From: T3Sed10-241 sp036751905
GTDB taxonomy: Bacteria; Bacteroidota; Bacteroidia; Flavobacteriales_D; Cryomorphaceae
Length of the DNA stretch: 34,217 bases
Assembly: GCA_036751905.1 (NCBI GenBank)
Contig: DAIOTP010000021.1
Span: forward strand, 1-34,217
Direction: 5' to 3'
A program made the position numbers and the translations under genes. Below are positions 17,155 through 24,370 of the stretch, one piece after another. The notes beneath the pieces were generated by a model that did not search any database, was not told where the DNA came from, and saw only the letters and a list, made by a program, of their open reading frames with translations. Position 1 is the first letter of the stretch. Each line of letters begins with the position of its first letter.

Positions 17155-18291
17155 TCAAGACTTGTAAACCAATTCTTCTAAGGTCCTGAGCACCGGTGCA
17201 AACTCCTCTTCCCAATGCAATTTTTGAGCCGCTTTCATGGCATTATTCCGGTATTTTTCCAAAGCAGCACGGTCTCTTAGGGTGGCTTTGATCAAGGAGG
17301 CAAGAGTGGCCGGATCATGGCTTTCGGTGATGACCCCGACATCGTATTGCTCCACCAGCCGACGCACCTCTACCAGATCGCTCGCAAGGATAGGAATGCC
17401 CGCCGCGATGTAGTCGAATACTTTGTTGGGCAGGCTGTAGCGGTAATTGATGTTGGTATCCTTATCGAGGCTAAGACCCAGGGATGCATGGGCGGTATAC
17501 TGCATCATTTCGCGGTAAGGCATACGGGGCTTAAACATGATTTTATCGAAAAGATCGCTGTGCATGGCGCGATCGCGGAGTACGGGCAGGGCATCGCCAC
17601 TGCCTATTACCAACAAAAGCAGCTGCTCCGAGCGGTCAATGAGTGCGAGCGCTTCCAGCAATTCCTCGGCACCCCGGTGCATGTTGATGCCGCTGCCTTG
17701 CAGTATGAGCAATGAACGGGCTTCGGGCAAGGATAATTCTTCTCGGGTGGCCTTCGCGAGGTCGTTCAGCGCTTCGGGCACATTGCGCACCGCCAGCACC
17801 TCATCAAGCCCGTAGGCCTCCTTGAGCAAGCCTGCAATGCTTTCATTGACAGTGATTACAAGGCTCGCCCTCTGAATGGATTTGCGCTCAAGCCATTGCC
17901 AAACGCGTTTTATCAGCGGGCGGTGCTGGATTTCGGGTACTTCAGTAAAAAATTCGTGGCTGTCGTACACCAGTGGCAGCTTGCGTAGAGTGGCCACCAA
18001 GGCATTTGCCGGAAGGGTATCCAAATCATTGGCGTAGAGCAAGTCCACTTTTGCGAAAAGCAAGCGGAAAAACAAGCGCATATTGAGTTCGGCGTAGAAA
18101 AAGGCCTTTTTGCGGAATAGCAAGTTCAGTCGTCGCACCTTGTAAGGCCTGTCGATCGGCAGGCTGTCGGGCAACTTGCGTCCGATGAGCAAGACCCCAT
18201 GCCCCGCCTGGTGCATGCTGAAGCACTGCTTGCGCACCCGCTGATCGGTACTGAGGTCATTGCTTACTGAAACGGCGATGCGGAGGCCCAT
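17155..18291 (-). CDS. Family 4 glycosyltransferase (GT-B fold)
   Basis: The product has 378 residues with two Rossmann-like halves. The N-terminal half opens LRIAVSVSNDLSTDQRVRK, a form common in Bacteroidota GT4 enzymes, and contains LLYANDLDTL and VYDSHEFFTEVPE (108-120). The C-terminal half contains LLLLVIGSGDAL (226-235), LGLSLDKDT and YSLPNKVFDYIAAGIPILASDL (285-305), the donor-binding segment with its invariant Pro-Lys and acidic positions. The enzyme probably adds a sugar to a lipid-linked or surface glycan; the substrate cannot be read. It lies downstream of the response-regulator gene on the same strand, separated by 115 bases. A -7-like element just before its ATG suggests its own, nearly leaderless, transcript. 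Confidence 0.87.
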   Translation of the reverse strand: MGLRIAVSVSNDLSTDQRVRKQCFSMHQAGHGVLLIGRKLPDSLPIDRPYKVRRLNLLFRKKAFFYAELNMRLFFRLLFAKVDLLYANDLDTLPANALVATLRKLPLVYDSHEFFTEVPEIQHRPLIKRVWQWLERKSIQRASLVITVNESIAGLLKEAYGLDEVLAVRNVPEALNDLAKATREELSLPEARSLLILQGSGINMHRGAEELLEALALIDRSEQLLLLVIGSGDALPVLRDRAMHSDLFDKIMFKPRMPYREMMQYTAHASLGLSLDKDTNINYRYSLPNKVFDYIAAGIPILASDLVEVRRLVEQYDVGVITESHDPATLASLIKATLRDRAALEKYRNNAMKAAQKLHWEEEFAPVLRTLEELVYKS

Positions 18292-18297
18292 GGGAGG

Positions 18298-18305
18298 CGA
18301 AGGTA
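18298..18305 (-). promoter_or_regulatory. Candidate -7 element before the GT4 gene
   Basis: On the minus strand this is TACCTTCG, one base off TAnnTTTG. It ends only six bases before the ATG at 18291. If it is used, the mRNA would have almost no leader. Confidence 0.35.
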
Positions 18306-18406
18306 CGCAATCAGGCTCTGCCTAAATGGTGTACAAATTTTGAAAGAAGAAAACTTTGCGCAGTTGAGATTGACTTGACTGCTATATCGCAGTGGAGGCA
18401 AACTAC

Positions 18407-19090
18407 TCAGGTTTCAAAGCTGTAGCCCACCCCTTTGTATGTTTTGATGAATTCCGGCCCAATCTTGGATCTCAGGTTGGTGATATGCACATCAATGGTG
18501 CGGTTTCGCGCCTTGCTCGAAGCACCCCATATGAGTTCTTTTATTTCCTTTCGGGAAAAGACCTTCCGCGGGCGAGAAGCCAGTAGAGAAATGATTTCGA
18601 ATTCCTTGCGCTGTAAGTGAACTTGCTGGTTGCGCACTATCAGGGAATAACGCTCTCTATCGAGGTTAAAGGTTTCATTGGCAGAGTTGCGCCCCATGGC
18701 TTTGTCGAGATGGGCCTGTCGGCGCATCCACGCGTTCACCTTGCTTGCGAATATCCTCTTGTTCATCGGCTTGCTTAGATAATCATCAGCGCCGGCATTG
18801 AGGGCAGCCACTTCCACATAATTTTCACTCTGTTCGCCAACGACAACGAGCATGTAGTCACCGCGAAGGTCGAGCCTTTGAAGATCCAGCATGACGTCTA
18901 TGGCATCTTTCCCGTTGAGATGCAGGTCCATCAGTACCAGAGATGGCATACCCGTTTGCAACAACTCCTGGAAATCAGTGGCATGCTTCACCAATTTTAC
19001 GGAAAGTGCAGCCTTCTCAAATACACTCATCATTTTTGAAAATTGAGAGTTACTGCCTTCGACAAGTATGACTGCTGGAAATTCGGACAT
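18407..19090 (-). CDS. Orphan OmpR/PhoB-type response regulator with degenerate receiver
   Basis: The 227-residue product has an N-terminal receiver domain (about 5-125) and an OmpR-type winged-helix DNA-binding domain (about 135-227, FSRKEIKELIWG, TIDVHITNLRSKIG, IKTYKGVGYSF). The phospho-acceptor Asp55 (LVLMDLHLNG) and the conserved Lys107 (YLSKPM) are present. Where most receivers have two adjacent acidic residues, this one has Glu11-Gly12. The switch Thr/Ser position is Gly85 (LVVVGEQ). Phosphorylation or its readout may therefore be altered. No histidine kinase is adjacent. A longer frame begins at 19123, but a promoter-like TACTTTCG overlaps that extension, and ATG at 19090 gives a normal receiver start. 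It is divergent from the Na/Pi cotransporter gene, and repeated TTAAC boxes lie in the shared region, suggesting autoregulation and control of the transporter (inference). Confidence 0.88.
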   Translation of the reverse strand: MSEFPAVILVEGSNSQFSKMMSVFEKAALSVKLVKHATDFQELLQTGMPSLVLMDLHLNGKDAIDVMLDLQRLDLRGDYMLVVVGEQSENYVEVAALNAGADDYLSKPMNKRIFASKVNAWMRRQAHLDKAMGRNSANETFNLDRERYSLIVRNQQVHLQRKEFEIISLLASRPRKVFSRKEIKELIWGASSKARNRTIDVHITNLRSKIGPEFIKTYKGVGYSFET

Positions 19091-19108
19091 GGCCCTATTG
19101 GAACTGCA

Positions 19109-19116
19109 CGAAAGTA
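19109..19116 (-). promoter_or_regulatory. Candidate -7 element for the response-regulator gene
   Basis: On the minus strand this is TACTTTCG, one mismatch to TAnnTTTG, 18 bases before the ATG at 19090. It lies downstream of the alternative start at 19123, which argues for the shorter protein. Confidence 0.4.
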
Positions 19117-19138
19117 GAGGCACTGAATTAAGTGTACT

Positions 19139-19154
19139 TTAATTGGCAGTTAAC
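19139..19154. promoter_or_regulatory. Candidate operator: TTAA(T/C) direct repeat upstream of the response-regulator promoter
   Basis: TTAATTGGCAGTTAAC contains two TTAA half-sites whose starts are exactly 11 bases apart. It lies just upstream of the expected -33 region of the regulator's own promoter. It matches the box at 33845-33860 (TTAACATGCAGTTAAC) at 13 of 16 positions. Read along the regulator gene it has the form TTAAC-N6-TTAA. Confidence 0.4.
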
Positions 19155-19285
19155 AATTGAAAAGGCCTAATTTGGAACTCCTATTGAAAAGTTTCCTTAT
19201 CCAGTCCGACCAGAAAGGAATGTATTAATCTGAATAGAAGTACTCTGAACGTTATCCAATGGATCAACACGGCCATCTTTGCAGA

Positions 19286-19303
19286 TTAACACAAAATTAA
19301 CAC
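19286..19303 (+). promoter_or_regulatory. Candidate operator: exact TTAACAC direct repeat, 11-bp period
   Basis: TTAACACAAAATTAACAC holds two identical 7-base half-sites starting at 19286 and 19297. Its right edge lies 11 bases before the TTTG of the predicted cotransporter promoter. Tandem half-sites one helical turn apart are the usual binding geometry of OmpR/PhoB-family regulators, and such a regulator is encoded divergently next door. Confidence 0.5.
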
Positions 19304-19314
19304 TAAGCCATTTC

Positions 19315-19341
19315 TTTGAACACGAAGCACACTTAGCTTTG
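19315..19341 (+). promoter_or_regulatory. Na/Pi cotransporter promoter (TTTG / TAGCTTTG)
   Basis: TTTG at 19315-19318 is followed 15 bases later by TAGCTTTG at 19334-19341, an exact TAnnTTTG -7 element. The TTG start codon lies 23 bases further on. The element order and spacing fit the Bacteroidota housekeeping promoter, though the spacer is at the short end. Confidence 0.6.
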
Positions 19342-19364
19342 GGCTCCAATTTCACCACACGCCT

Positions 19365-21437
19365 TTGCACAACTTTTTTAAGGTAATTCGCACCCTACTT
19401 TTGCTGCTGTCCCTGAGCATGAGCACTGTAGGTGCTGCCCAAAATTTTGGAGCCATCGTTGAAGACGACCGCGTCATCATCATTTGGAATTCAGCTTGCG
19501 ACACCTTGGGCACCCGCCCCGACCATGTGAGGGTGCGCTACAACCGTGCTGCTACTTTGGCAAGCGAGGGTGATTTTTGGGAATACAGTGATGCCGTCGA
19601 TTTTGGTTCGGGCCGCATCGTCATTGAAAACCTGGCAGCGGCAACAAATTACATCTACCAAATTGGTTTTAGCCATATGCTTTACGAAGGCGATACGGCA
19701 ACCTCAGGCACTTACAGCTGGAGTGCGCGCAAAACATTTGAAACCAAGATGCCCTGGGGAGTCACCCGCTTTTTGCTCATGATCGGTGCATTGGGTTTAT
19801 TCATTTACGGGATGAAGACCATGAGTGAAGGCATACAAAGTTCGGCTGGTGCGCGATTGAGAAAGGTGCTGAGCGGTATAACAAAAAATCGTTTTGCAGG
19901 CATCGCCTCTGGTTTTGGGCTTACTGCCCTGCTGCAGTCATCGAGCGCCACCACCGTGATGACGGTAAGTTTTGTCAATGCGGGGCTACTCACTTTGAGC
20001 CAATCAGCTGGTATGATGATGGGTGCCAACATCGGCACTACCATTACGGGTTGGTTCGTTTCGTTCATAGGCTTGCGCGTAAACATTACATTGTATGCGC
20101 TCATCCTTTTTGCTGTGGCTACTCCACTCATTTTTGTCAAAAAGCGCGAAATAAAAACCTGGAGCACTCCATTGATCGGGTTTGCTTTGCTCTTTATGGG
20201 ATTGGGTTTTTTGCGCAGTACAGTGCCCAGCTTTACCGAAGATTCGTCTGTAGTCCAATTCTTTTTGGAGTACAACAACATACCCATTCTGGGACCTTTG
20301 CTCTTTGTACTGTTGGGAATCATCATAACCGTGATCGTTCAGAGTTCGTCCTCGGCCATAACGCTCACCATGACCCTGTGCGCCACGGGAGTGGTACCTC
20401 TTGAAGCCGCTGCTGCCATGGTACTGGGCGAAAACATAGGAACCACGGCTACAGCTGAAATTGCAGCCTTGGTAGGCAATGTTCACGCCAAGCGCAGTGC
20501 ACGGGTGCACACACTTTTCAATGTCATCGGGGTGGCATGGATGCTGTTCTTGTTGCCACACGTAATTCCCTTGATAGGTGACTTCCTTCCGGAAAATCCA
20601 TATGCGGAAACCCCGGCCGGTTACCAGGCTGCCACAGCCACATTGGCTATATTTCATACCACCTTCAACGTCATCAATCTGTTGCTGCTTGCGCCTTTTG
20701 TACCTCAGCTGGTACGCCTTGCCACATTTACAGTCCCTACATCGGGTGAAAAGGATGAAATATATCGCCTTGCCTACATTGATACGTCTATTCAGCTCAG
20801 TGAGCTCAGCATTGTAGAAGCCCGGAGGGCTGTGACCAAATTTGGAGAAATCACTTCAAAAATGGCATCCATGACCAAGCGCCTCATTACCGAAACCGAC
20901 AATGCAGAACAAATGCGGCTCCACGAACGCTTGGCCAAATATGAAGAAATAACGGATCGGCTCGAAGAGGAAATAGCACACTACTGCAGCCGCATATCAA
21001 CTACGGAACTTAGCCCTCAAAGCTCTGAACGGGTACAAGCCATGCTGAGTGTGAGCAATGATCTTGAACGTGTAGGCGATATTTTCAATGGAATTTCACT
21101 CACCATCAAGCGCAAAAACGAAGACAAGATATGGTTTGCTCAGGAGCAAAGAGACAAACTTCTGGAGCTTATTGGCCTGGTAGAAAAGGCTATGCGAATT
21201 ATGCTTGTGAATTTGGATAAATCGGAAGGCATGCATATCGACCTTACGCCAGCCAGAAATGCCGAGCGCGAAATCAATAAAGCCCGCAACAACATCCGCA
21301 AGGAGTACATCGCGAGAATCGAGAAAGGGAAATACAATTTGCGCAGTGGAACCATTTACAGCGAACTTTTTTCATCGCTCGAAAAGATTGGTGACCACGT
21401 AGAAAACGTATCGGAAGCGCTTGCAGGTGAATATTAA
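19365..21437 (+). CDS. Na+/phosphate cotransporter family protein with N-terminal periplasmic domain and PhoU-like C-terminus
   Basis: The 690-residue product has three parts. Residues 1-26 form a signal peptide ending VGAAQ. Residues about 28-128 form a fibronectin-type-III-like beta domain with YSWSARKTFET at its end. Residues about 132-455 form the Na/Pi (PNaS) membrane core, with the duplicated family motif QSSSATT (191-197) and QSSSSAIT (326-333) and the paired GANIGTT (220-226) and GENIGTT (355-361). Residues about 465-690 form a soluble PhoU-like helical domain. The core motifs are intact, so sodium-coupled phosphate movement is the expected activity. PhoU-like tails are usual in bacterial members; a cleaved signal plus an FN3-like domain is not. 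The start is TTG, because the first in-frame ATG would destroy the signal peptide. Its stop overlaps the stop of the convergent lipoprotein gene. Confidence 0.9.
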   Translation: MHNFFKVIRTLLLLLSLSMSTVGAAQNFGAIVEDDRVIIIWNSACDTLGTRPDHVRVRYNRAATLASEGDFWEYSDAVDFGSGRIVIENLAAATNYIYQIGFSHMLYEGDTATSGTYSWSARKTFETKMPWGVTRFLLMIGALGLFIYGMKTMSEGIQSSAGARLRKVLSGITKNRFAGIASGFGLTALLQSSSATTVMTVSFVNAGLLTLSQSAGMMMGANIGTTITGWFVSFIGLRVNITLYALILFAVATPLIFVKKREIKTWSTPLIGFALLFMGLGFLRSTVPSFTEDSSVVQFFLEYNNIPILGPLLFVLLGIIITVIVQSSSSAITLTMTLCATGVVPLEAAAAMVLGENIGTTATAEIAALVGNVHAKRSARVHTLFNVIGVAWMLFLLPHVIPLIGDFLPENPYAETPAGYQAATATLAIFHTTFNVINLLLLAPFVPQLVRLATFTVPTSGEKDEIYRLAYIDTSIQLSELSIVEARRAVTKFGEITSKMASMTKRLITETDNAEQMRLHERLAKYEEITDRLEEEIAHYCSRISTTELSPQSSERVQAMLSVSNDLERVGDIFNGISLTIKRKNEDKIWFAQEQRDKLLELIGLVEKAMRIMLVNLDKSEGMHIDLTPARNAEREINKARNNIRKEYIARIEKGKYNLRSGTIYSELFSSLEKIGDHVENVSEALAGEY

Positions 21438-21955
21438 TTCGAAAAAATAACGGGTTCTGTCTCTGCTTCGTTGCTCACATTCAAAGCCCTATCAACAAGA
21501 ACTGCCCGGTACATCACGGTATCCATAGCAGGCGTTAATATTTCGTTGTTTGCGTCGGAAAAATCCCAAGTCACCAGTACCCTCAGCTGTTTGTTTTGCC
21601 CTTGAGGGGTCAGGTCTGGAATGCGAAATTTATAACCTATGGCATCCTCATCCAGCGGAATGGGAAGCCACTCACCTGCTTCCCGATAAAACACATCCAC
21701 ATGGAGATTATAGTGGAAGAAGTTAGGGGTGCCATCTTCCTCCAATTCCTGAAAGGGAGGAATGGTATCCCAAGGCTCCAAGCCCACATCACCATCACCA
21801 TCGGTAAAGCGTATCATGAGGTTGCTTTCCGCTTTGTCGAACCAAATTTCAGTAATCACTGGCTCAGCTGGCAGTTCATCATCACTTCGGCACGAGAATG
21901 TGCCGACAATTAAAACCGCCAAAATAAAACCGACCGTATACTTGTTTTGAGCCAT
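21434..21955 (-). CDS. Small putative lipoprotein of unknown function
   Basis: The product has 173 residues. A hydrophobic N-terminus ends VGTFSC, giving a likely lipidated Cys22 followed by RSDDEL, an acidic stretch like those on Bacteroidota surface lipoproteins. The rest looks like a beta-sandwich with a conserved-looking segment IRFTDGDGDVGLEPWDT (about 48-64) and a late block RVLVTWDFSDANNE. I recognise no enzymatic motif; the DGDGDVG stretch may bind calcium (inference). The gene is divergent from the LuxE-like gene, with promoter elements that abut each other. It converges with the cotransporter gene, with stop codons overlapping on opposite strands (TTAA). Confidence 0.75.
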   Translation of the reverse strand: MAQNKYTVGFILAVLIVGTFSCRSDDELPAEPVITEIWFDKAESNLMIRFTDGDGDVGLEPWDTIPPFQELEEDGTPNFFHYNLHVDVFYREAGEWLPIPLDEDAIGYKFRIPDLTPQGQNKQLRVLVTWDFSDANNEILTPAMDTVMYRAVLVDRALNVSNEAETEPVIFSN

Positions 21956-21970
21956 TTTCCTTAAGCTGTC

Positions 21971-21978
21971 TACCTTTG
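21971..21978 (+). promoter_or_regulatory. -7 element for the LuxE-like gene
   Basis: TACCTTTG is an exact match to TAnnTTTG, 32 bases before the TTG start at 22011. Together with the adjacent minus-strand element it forms the inverted repeat TACCTTTGTAAAGGTA. Confidence 0.55.
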
Positions 21979-21986
21979 TAAAGGTA
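21979..21986 (-). promoter_or_regulatory. Candidate -7 element for the lipoprotein gene
   Basis: On the minus strand this is TACCTTTA, one base off TAnnTTTG, 23 bases before the ATG at 21955. It abuts the plus-strand element head to head, so RNA polymerase could occupy only one direction at a time. Confidence 0.4.
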
Positions 21987-22010
21987 CAAATTAAGGCAAA
22001 CTCCCCCTAC

Positions 22011-23012
22011 TTGAATCCAACAGAGCTCGAAGCAGCGATTTTTAACACCCCGGATGCCGCAGAGGCGCTTGCCCTTGATGTATACCGCTTGCAGTACAGC
22101 CGCAATGCTGTGTACCGCAAGTGGTGCGACCTGCTCAATCGGGCCCCCGCTGTGGTCAAAAGCAAAGACCACATCCCTTACTTGCCCATTGAACTGTTCA
22201 AGAGCCATCGCTTGGATTGGGACTTAGGCTGTCCTGAGAATGAACACCATGAATCACTTATATTCCGCAGCAGCGGCACCACGGGCCAAAAAACCTCAGA
22301 ACATGTGGTGCGAAAACCTAGCCTGTATCACACTTCGTTTACCAATGGTTTCGAACATTTCTACGGCCCGGTAAATGGCATGCGCATTCTGGCTCTGCTG
22401 CCAGGATACCTCGAGCGCCGCGATTCCTCCCTGGTGTACATGGTGCAGCGGCTTATGGAGCAATCAGGCCATCCCGATAATGGATTTTTCCTCAGTGAAG
22501 TGGATCAATTGTGTGCACTGCTGCAAAAAAAGATGAATGTCCCCACCCTCCTCATTGGAGTGAGCTTTGCACTGCTCGATTTGGCGGAAAGCCACCCCAT
22601 GCCACTCCACAACACCCTTGTGATGGAAACAGGTGGCATGAAAGGACGCAGGCGCGAACCCACGCGTGAAGAACTGCACAGTACGCTCAAAGGCGCATTT
22701 GCCGTTCAGGAAATTCACTCGGAGTACGGCATGACTGAGCTGCTTTCACAGGCTTACGCCAAAAAAGAGGGACGCTTCAACACACCACCATGGATGGCCT
22801 TACACATCCGCGATGCCAATGACCCGATGGCCTTGGTGGATGAGGGACGCACAGGAGGTATTAACGTTGTGGATCTGGCCAATTTGTATTCATGCAGCTT
22901 TATTGCCACGAGCGATCTGGGTAGACGCCTTCCTGATGGCAGCATAGAAATACTGGGCAGGATGGATTACAGTGACATGCGGGGCTGCAACCTGATGGTG
23001 AGCAACATTTAG
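22011..23012 (+). CDS. LuxE/PaaK-like acyl-protein synthetase or acyltransferase
   Basis: The 333-residue product belongs to the adenylate-forming superfamily branch related to LuxE. It has the nucleotide-binding motif FRSSGTTGQ (85-93), METGGMKGRRRE (205-216), HSEYGMTELLSQAY (236-249) and FIATSDLGRRLPDG near the end. LuxE enzymes activate fatty acids as acyl-AMP and pass the acyl group to a protein or reductase; this protein probably activates an unknown carboxylate. It is shorter than full acyl-CoA ligases because the mobile C-terminal domain is reduced, as is usual for LuxE. No luxC, luxD, reductase or carrier-protein gene is nearby, so it is not a luminescence gene here. The start is TTG, after an exact promoter element. 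The stop shares bases with the convergent tyrS stop. Confidence 0.8.
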   Translation: MNPTELEAAIFNTPDAAEALALDVYRLQYSRNAVYRKWCDLLNRAPAVVKSKDHIPYLPIELFKSHRLDWDLGCPENEHHESLIFRSSGTTGQKTSEHVVRKPSLYHTSFTNGFEHFYGPVNGMRILALLPGYLERRDSSLVYMVQRLMEQSGHPDNGFFLSEVDQLCALLQKKMNVPTLLIGVSFALLDLAESHPMPLHNTLVMETGGMKGRRREPTREELHSTLKGAFAVQEIHSEYGMTELLSQAYAKKEGRFNTPPWMALHIRDANDPMALVDEGRTGGINVVDLANLYSCSFIATSDLGRRLPDGSIEILGRMDYSDMRGCNLMVSNI

Positions 23013-24283
23013 GCTACACGGGCAATGAAATATTTCTTTTTGCCTCGTTGCAAGAGGATGTACCTTCCGTTGATCAGGTGCTGTTCACCTACAGCGATTC
23101 CTTCCTCCACCCGTTCTTTGTTGATGCTGATCGAATTTTCTTTCAACGCACGTCGCGCCTCTCCGCGTGAACCCACAAAGCCAGTAGTATCTGAGAGAAA
23201 TTCGACGAGGTCAATACCCTTTTCCACCGCTGCCTTTGCTACCTCCTTCTGCTCCACCCCGGAGAAGATGTCGAGGAAGTCGCCTTCGCTCAATCTGCGA
23301 AGGCTGTCCGAAGTAGATTTTCCGAAAAGGATCTCGCTGGCCTCGACCGCACTTTGCAAGGCTTCTTCACTGTGTATGCGCGCGGTAAGCTCCTCAGCCA
23401 GCGACCGCTGAAGAACGCGTAGGTGGGGTGTCTCGGCATGTTGGGCACTGAGCTTCTCTATCTCCTCGCGCGATTTGAGCGAAAATACTTTGATGAAATT
23501 CTGTACATCTTCATCGCTGGTGTTGAGCCAAAACTGGTAGAATTTGTAAGGGCTGGTTTTCTCGGCATCGAGCCAAACATTGCCGCCCTCACTCTTGCCA
23601 AATTTAGAGCCATCGGCCTTCTTGACAAGTGGAGCTGTGAGGGCAAAGGTATCGCCTCCACCCATGCGGCGCGTGAGCTCCGTACCGGTGGTGATGTTGC
23701 CCCATTGATCGCTGCCACCCATTTGGAGCTTCACATTGTGGTGCTTGTTGAGGTGGTAAAAGTCGTAGCCTTGAATGAGCTGGTAGGTGAATTCGGTGAA
23801 TGACATGCCCGTCTCAAGGCGGTTTTTCACAGAATCCTTGCCCATCATGTAATTGATGGTGATGTGCTTGCCCACATCGCGGATAAAGTCGAGAAAGCTG
23901 AATTCTTTGAACCAGTCATAGTTGTTGACCATCATGGCATCGGTAGGGCCTTCGCCAAAAGTGAGGAACTTTTGCAACTGCTTTTGCTGGCAAGAGAGGT
24001 TGTATTCGATGATTTCTGGAGTGAGCAGTTGACGCTCAGCAGTTTTTCCGGAAGGGTCGCCTACCCTTCCCGTAGCGCCACCTACCAAAGCCACCGGCTT
24101 ATGGCCTGCGCGTTGCAAGTGCACGAGCAGCATGATGGGCACGAGGTTGCCGATGTGCAGCGAATCGGCTGTGGGGTCGAAGCCCACATAACCCGTGGTG
24201 CGCTCTTTTTCAAGTTGCTCAGACGTTCCGGGGGTCATGTCGTGGATGAGTCCACGCCATTGCAATTCATCGGTAAGTGACAT
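23009..24283 (-). CDS. tyrS: Tyrosyl-tRNA synthetase
   Basis: TyrS charges tRNA-Tyr through tyrosyl-AMP. The 424-residue length is normal for the bacterial TyrRS type. Class I motifs are HIGN (43-46, in DSLHIGNLVP) and KFGKS (227-231, in DGSKFGKSEGG). The tyrosine and tRNA elements GFDPTADS (34-41) and QMGGSDQWGNI (187-197) are intact. The C-terminal ~70 residues form an S4-type RNA-binding domain (SRGEARRALKENSISIN). All catalytic residues are present. It is monocistronic by context: an exact -7 element lies upstream, and a convergent neighbour overlaps its stop codon. I see no T-box-like leader; the space between the promoter and ATG is only about 40 bases. Confidence 0.97.
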   Translation of the reverse strand: MSLTDELQWRGLIHDMTPGTSEQLEKERTTGYVGFDPTADSLHIGNLVPIMLLVHLQRAGHKPVALVGGATGRVGDPSGKTAERQLLTPEIIEYNLSCQQKQLQKFLTFGEGPTDAMMVNNYDWFKEFSFLDFIRDVGKHITINYMMGKDSVKNRLETGMSFTEFTYQLIQGYDFYHLNKHHNVKLQMGGSDQWGNITTGTELTRRMGGGDTFALTAPLVKKADGSKFGKSEGGNVWLDAEKTSPYKFYQFWLNTSDEDVQNFIKVFSLKSREEIEKLSAQHAETPHLRVLQRSLAEELTARIHSEEALQSAVEASEILFGKSTSDSLRRLSEGDFLDIFSGVEQKEVAKAAVEKGIDLVEFLSDTTGFVGSRGEARRALKENSISINKERVEEGIAVGEQHLINGRYILLQRGKKKYFIARVA

Positions 24284-24323
24284 GCTGCGAGAGATTTAAA
24301 GAGATTATTCAAAAATTTCGGCG

Positions 24324-24331
24324 CAAAGATA
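24324..24331 (-). promoter_or_regulatory. tyrS promoter, -7 element
   Basis: On the minus strand this is TATCTTTG, an exact TAnnTTTG match, about 40 bases before the tyrS ATG at 24283. A clear -33 partner is not obvious. Confidence 0.55.
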
Positions 24332-24370
24332 GGCTTATTCAGGGAAGGCTTGTGGGCGCAATGGGGCTCC

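Noticed and set aside
15557..18291. Surface-polysaccharide biosynthesis cluster
   Set aside because: Only two glycosyltransferase genes are present, on opposite strands and convergent, with no polymerase, flippase or nucleotide-sugar genes.
19091..19123. N-terminal extension of the response regulator by 11 residues
   Set aside because: The extension overlaps the predicted -7 element and does not resemble the start of a receiver domain.
22011..23012. Bioluminescence (lux) gene
   Set aside because: The LuxE similarity is at family level, and no luxA, luxB, luxC or luxD gene is nearby.
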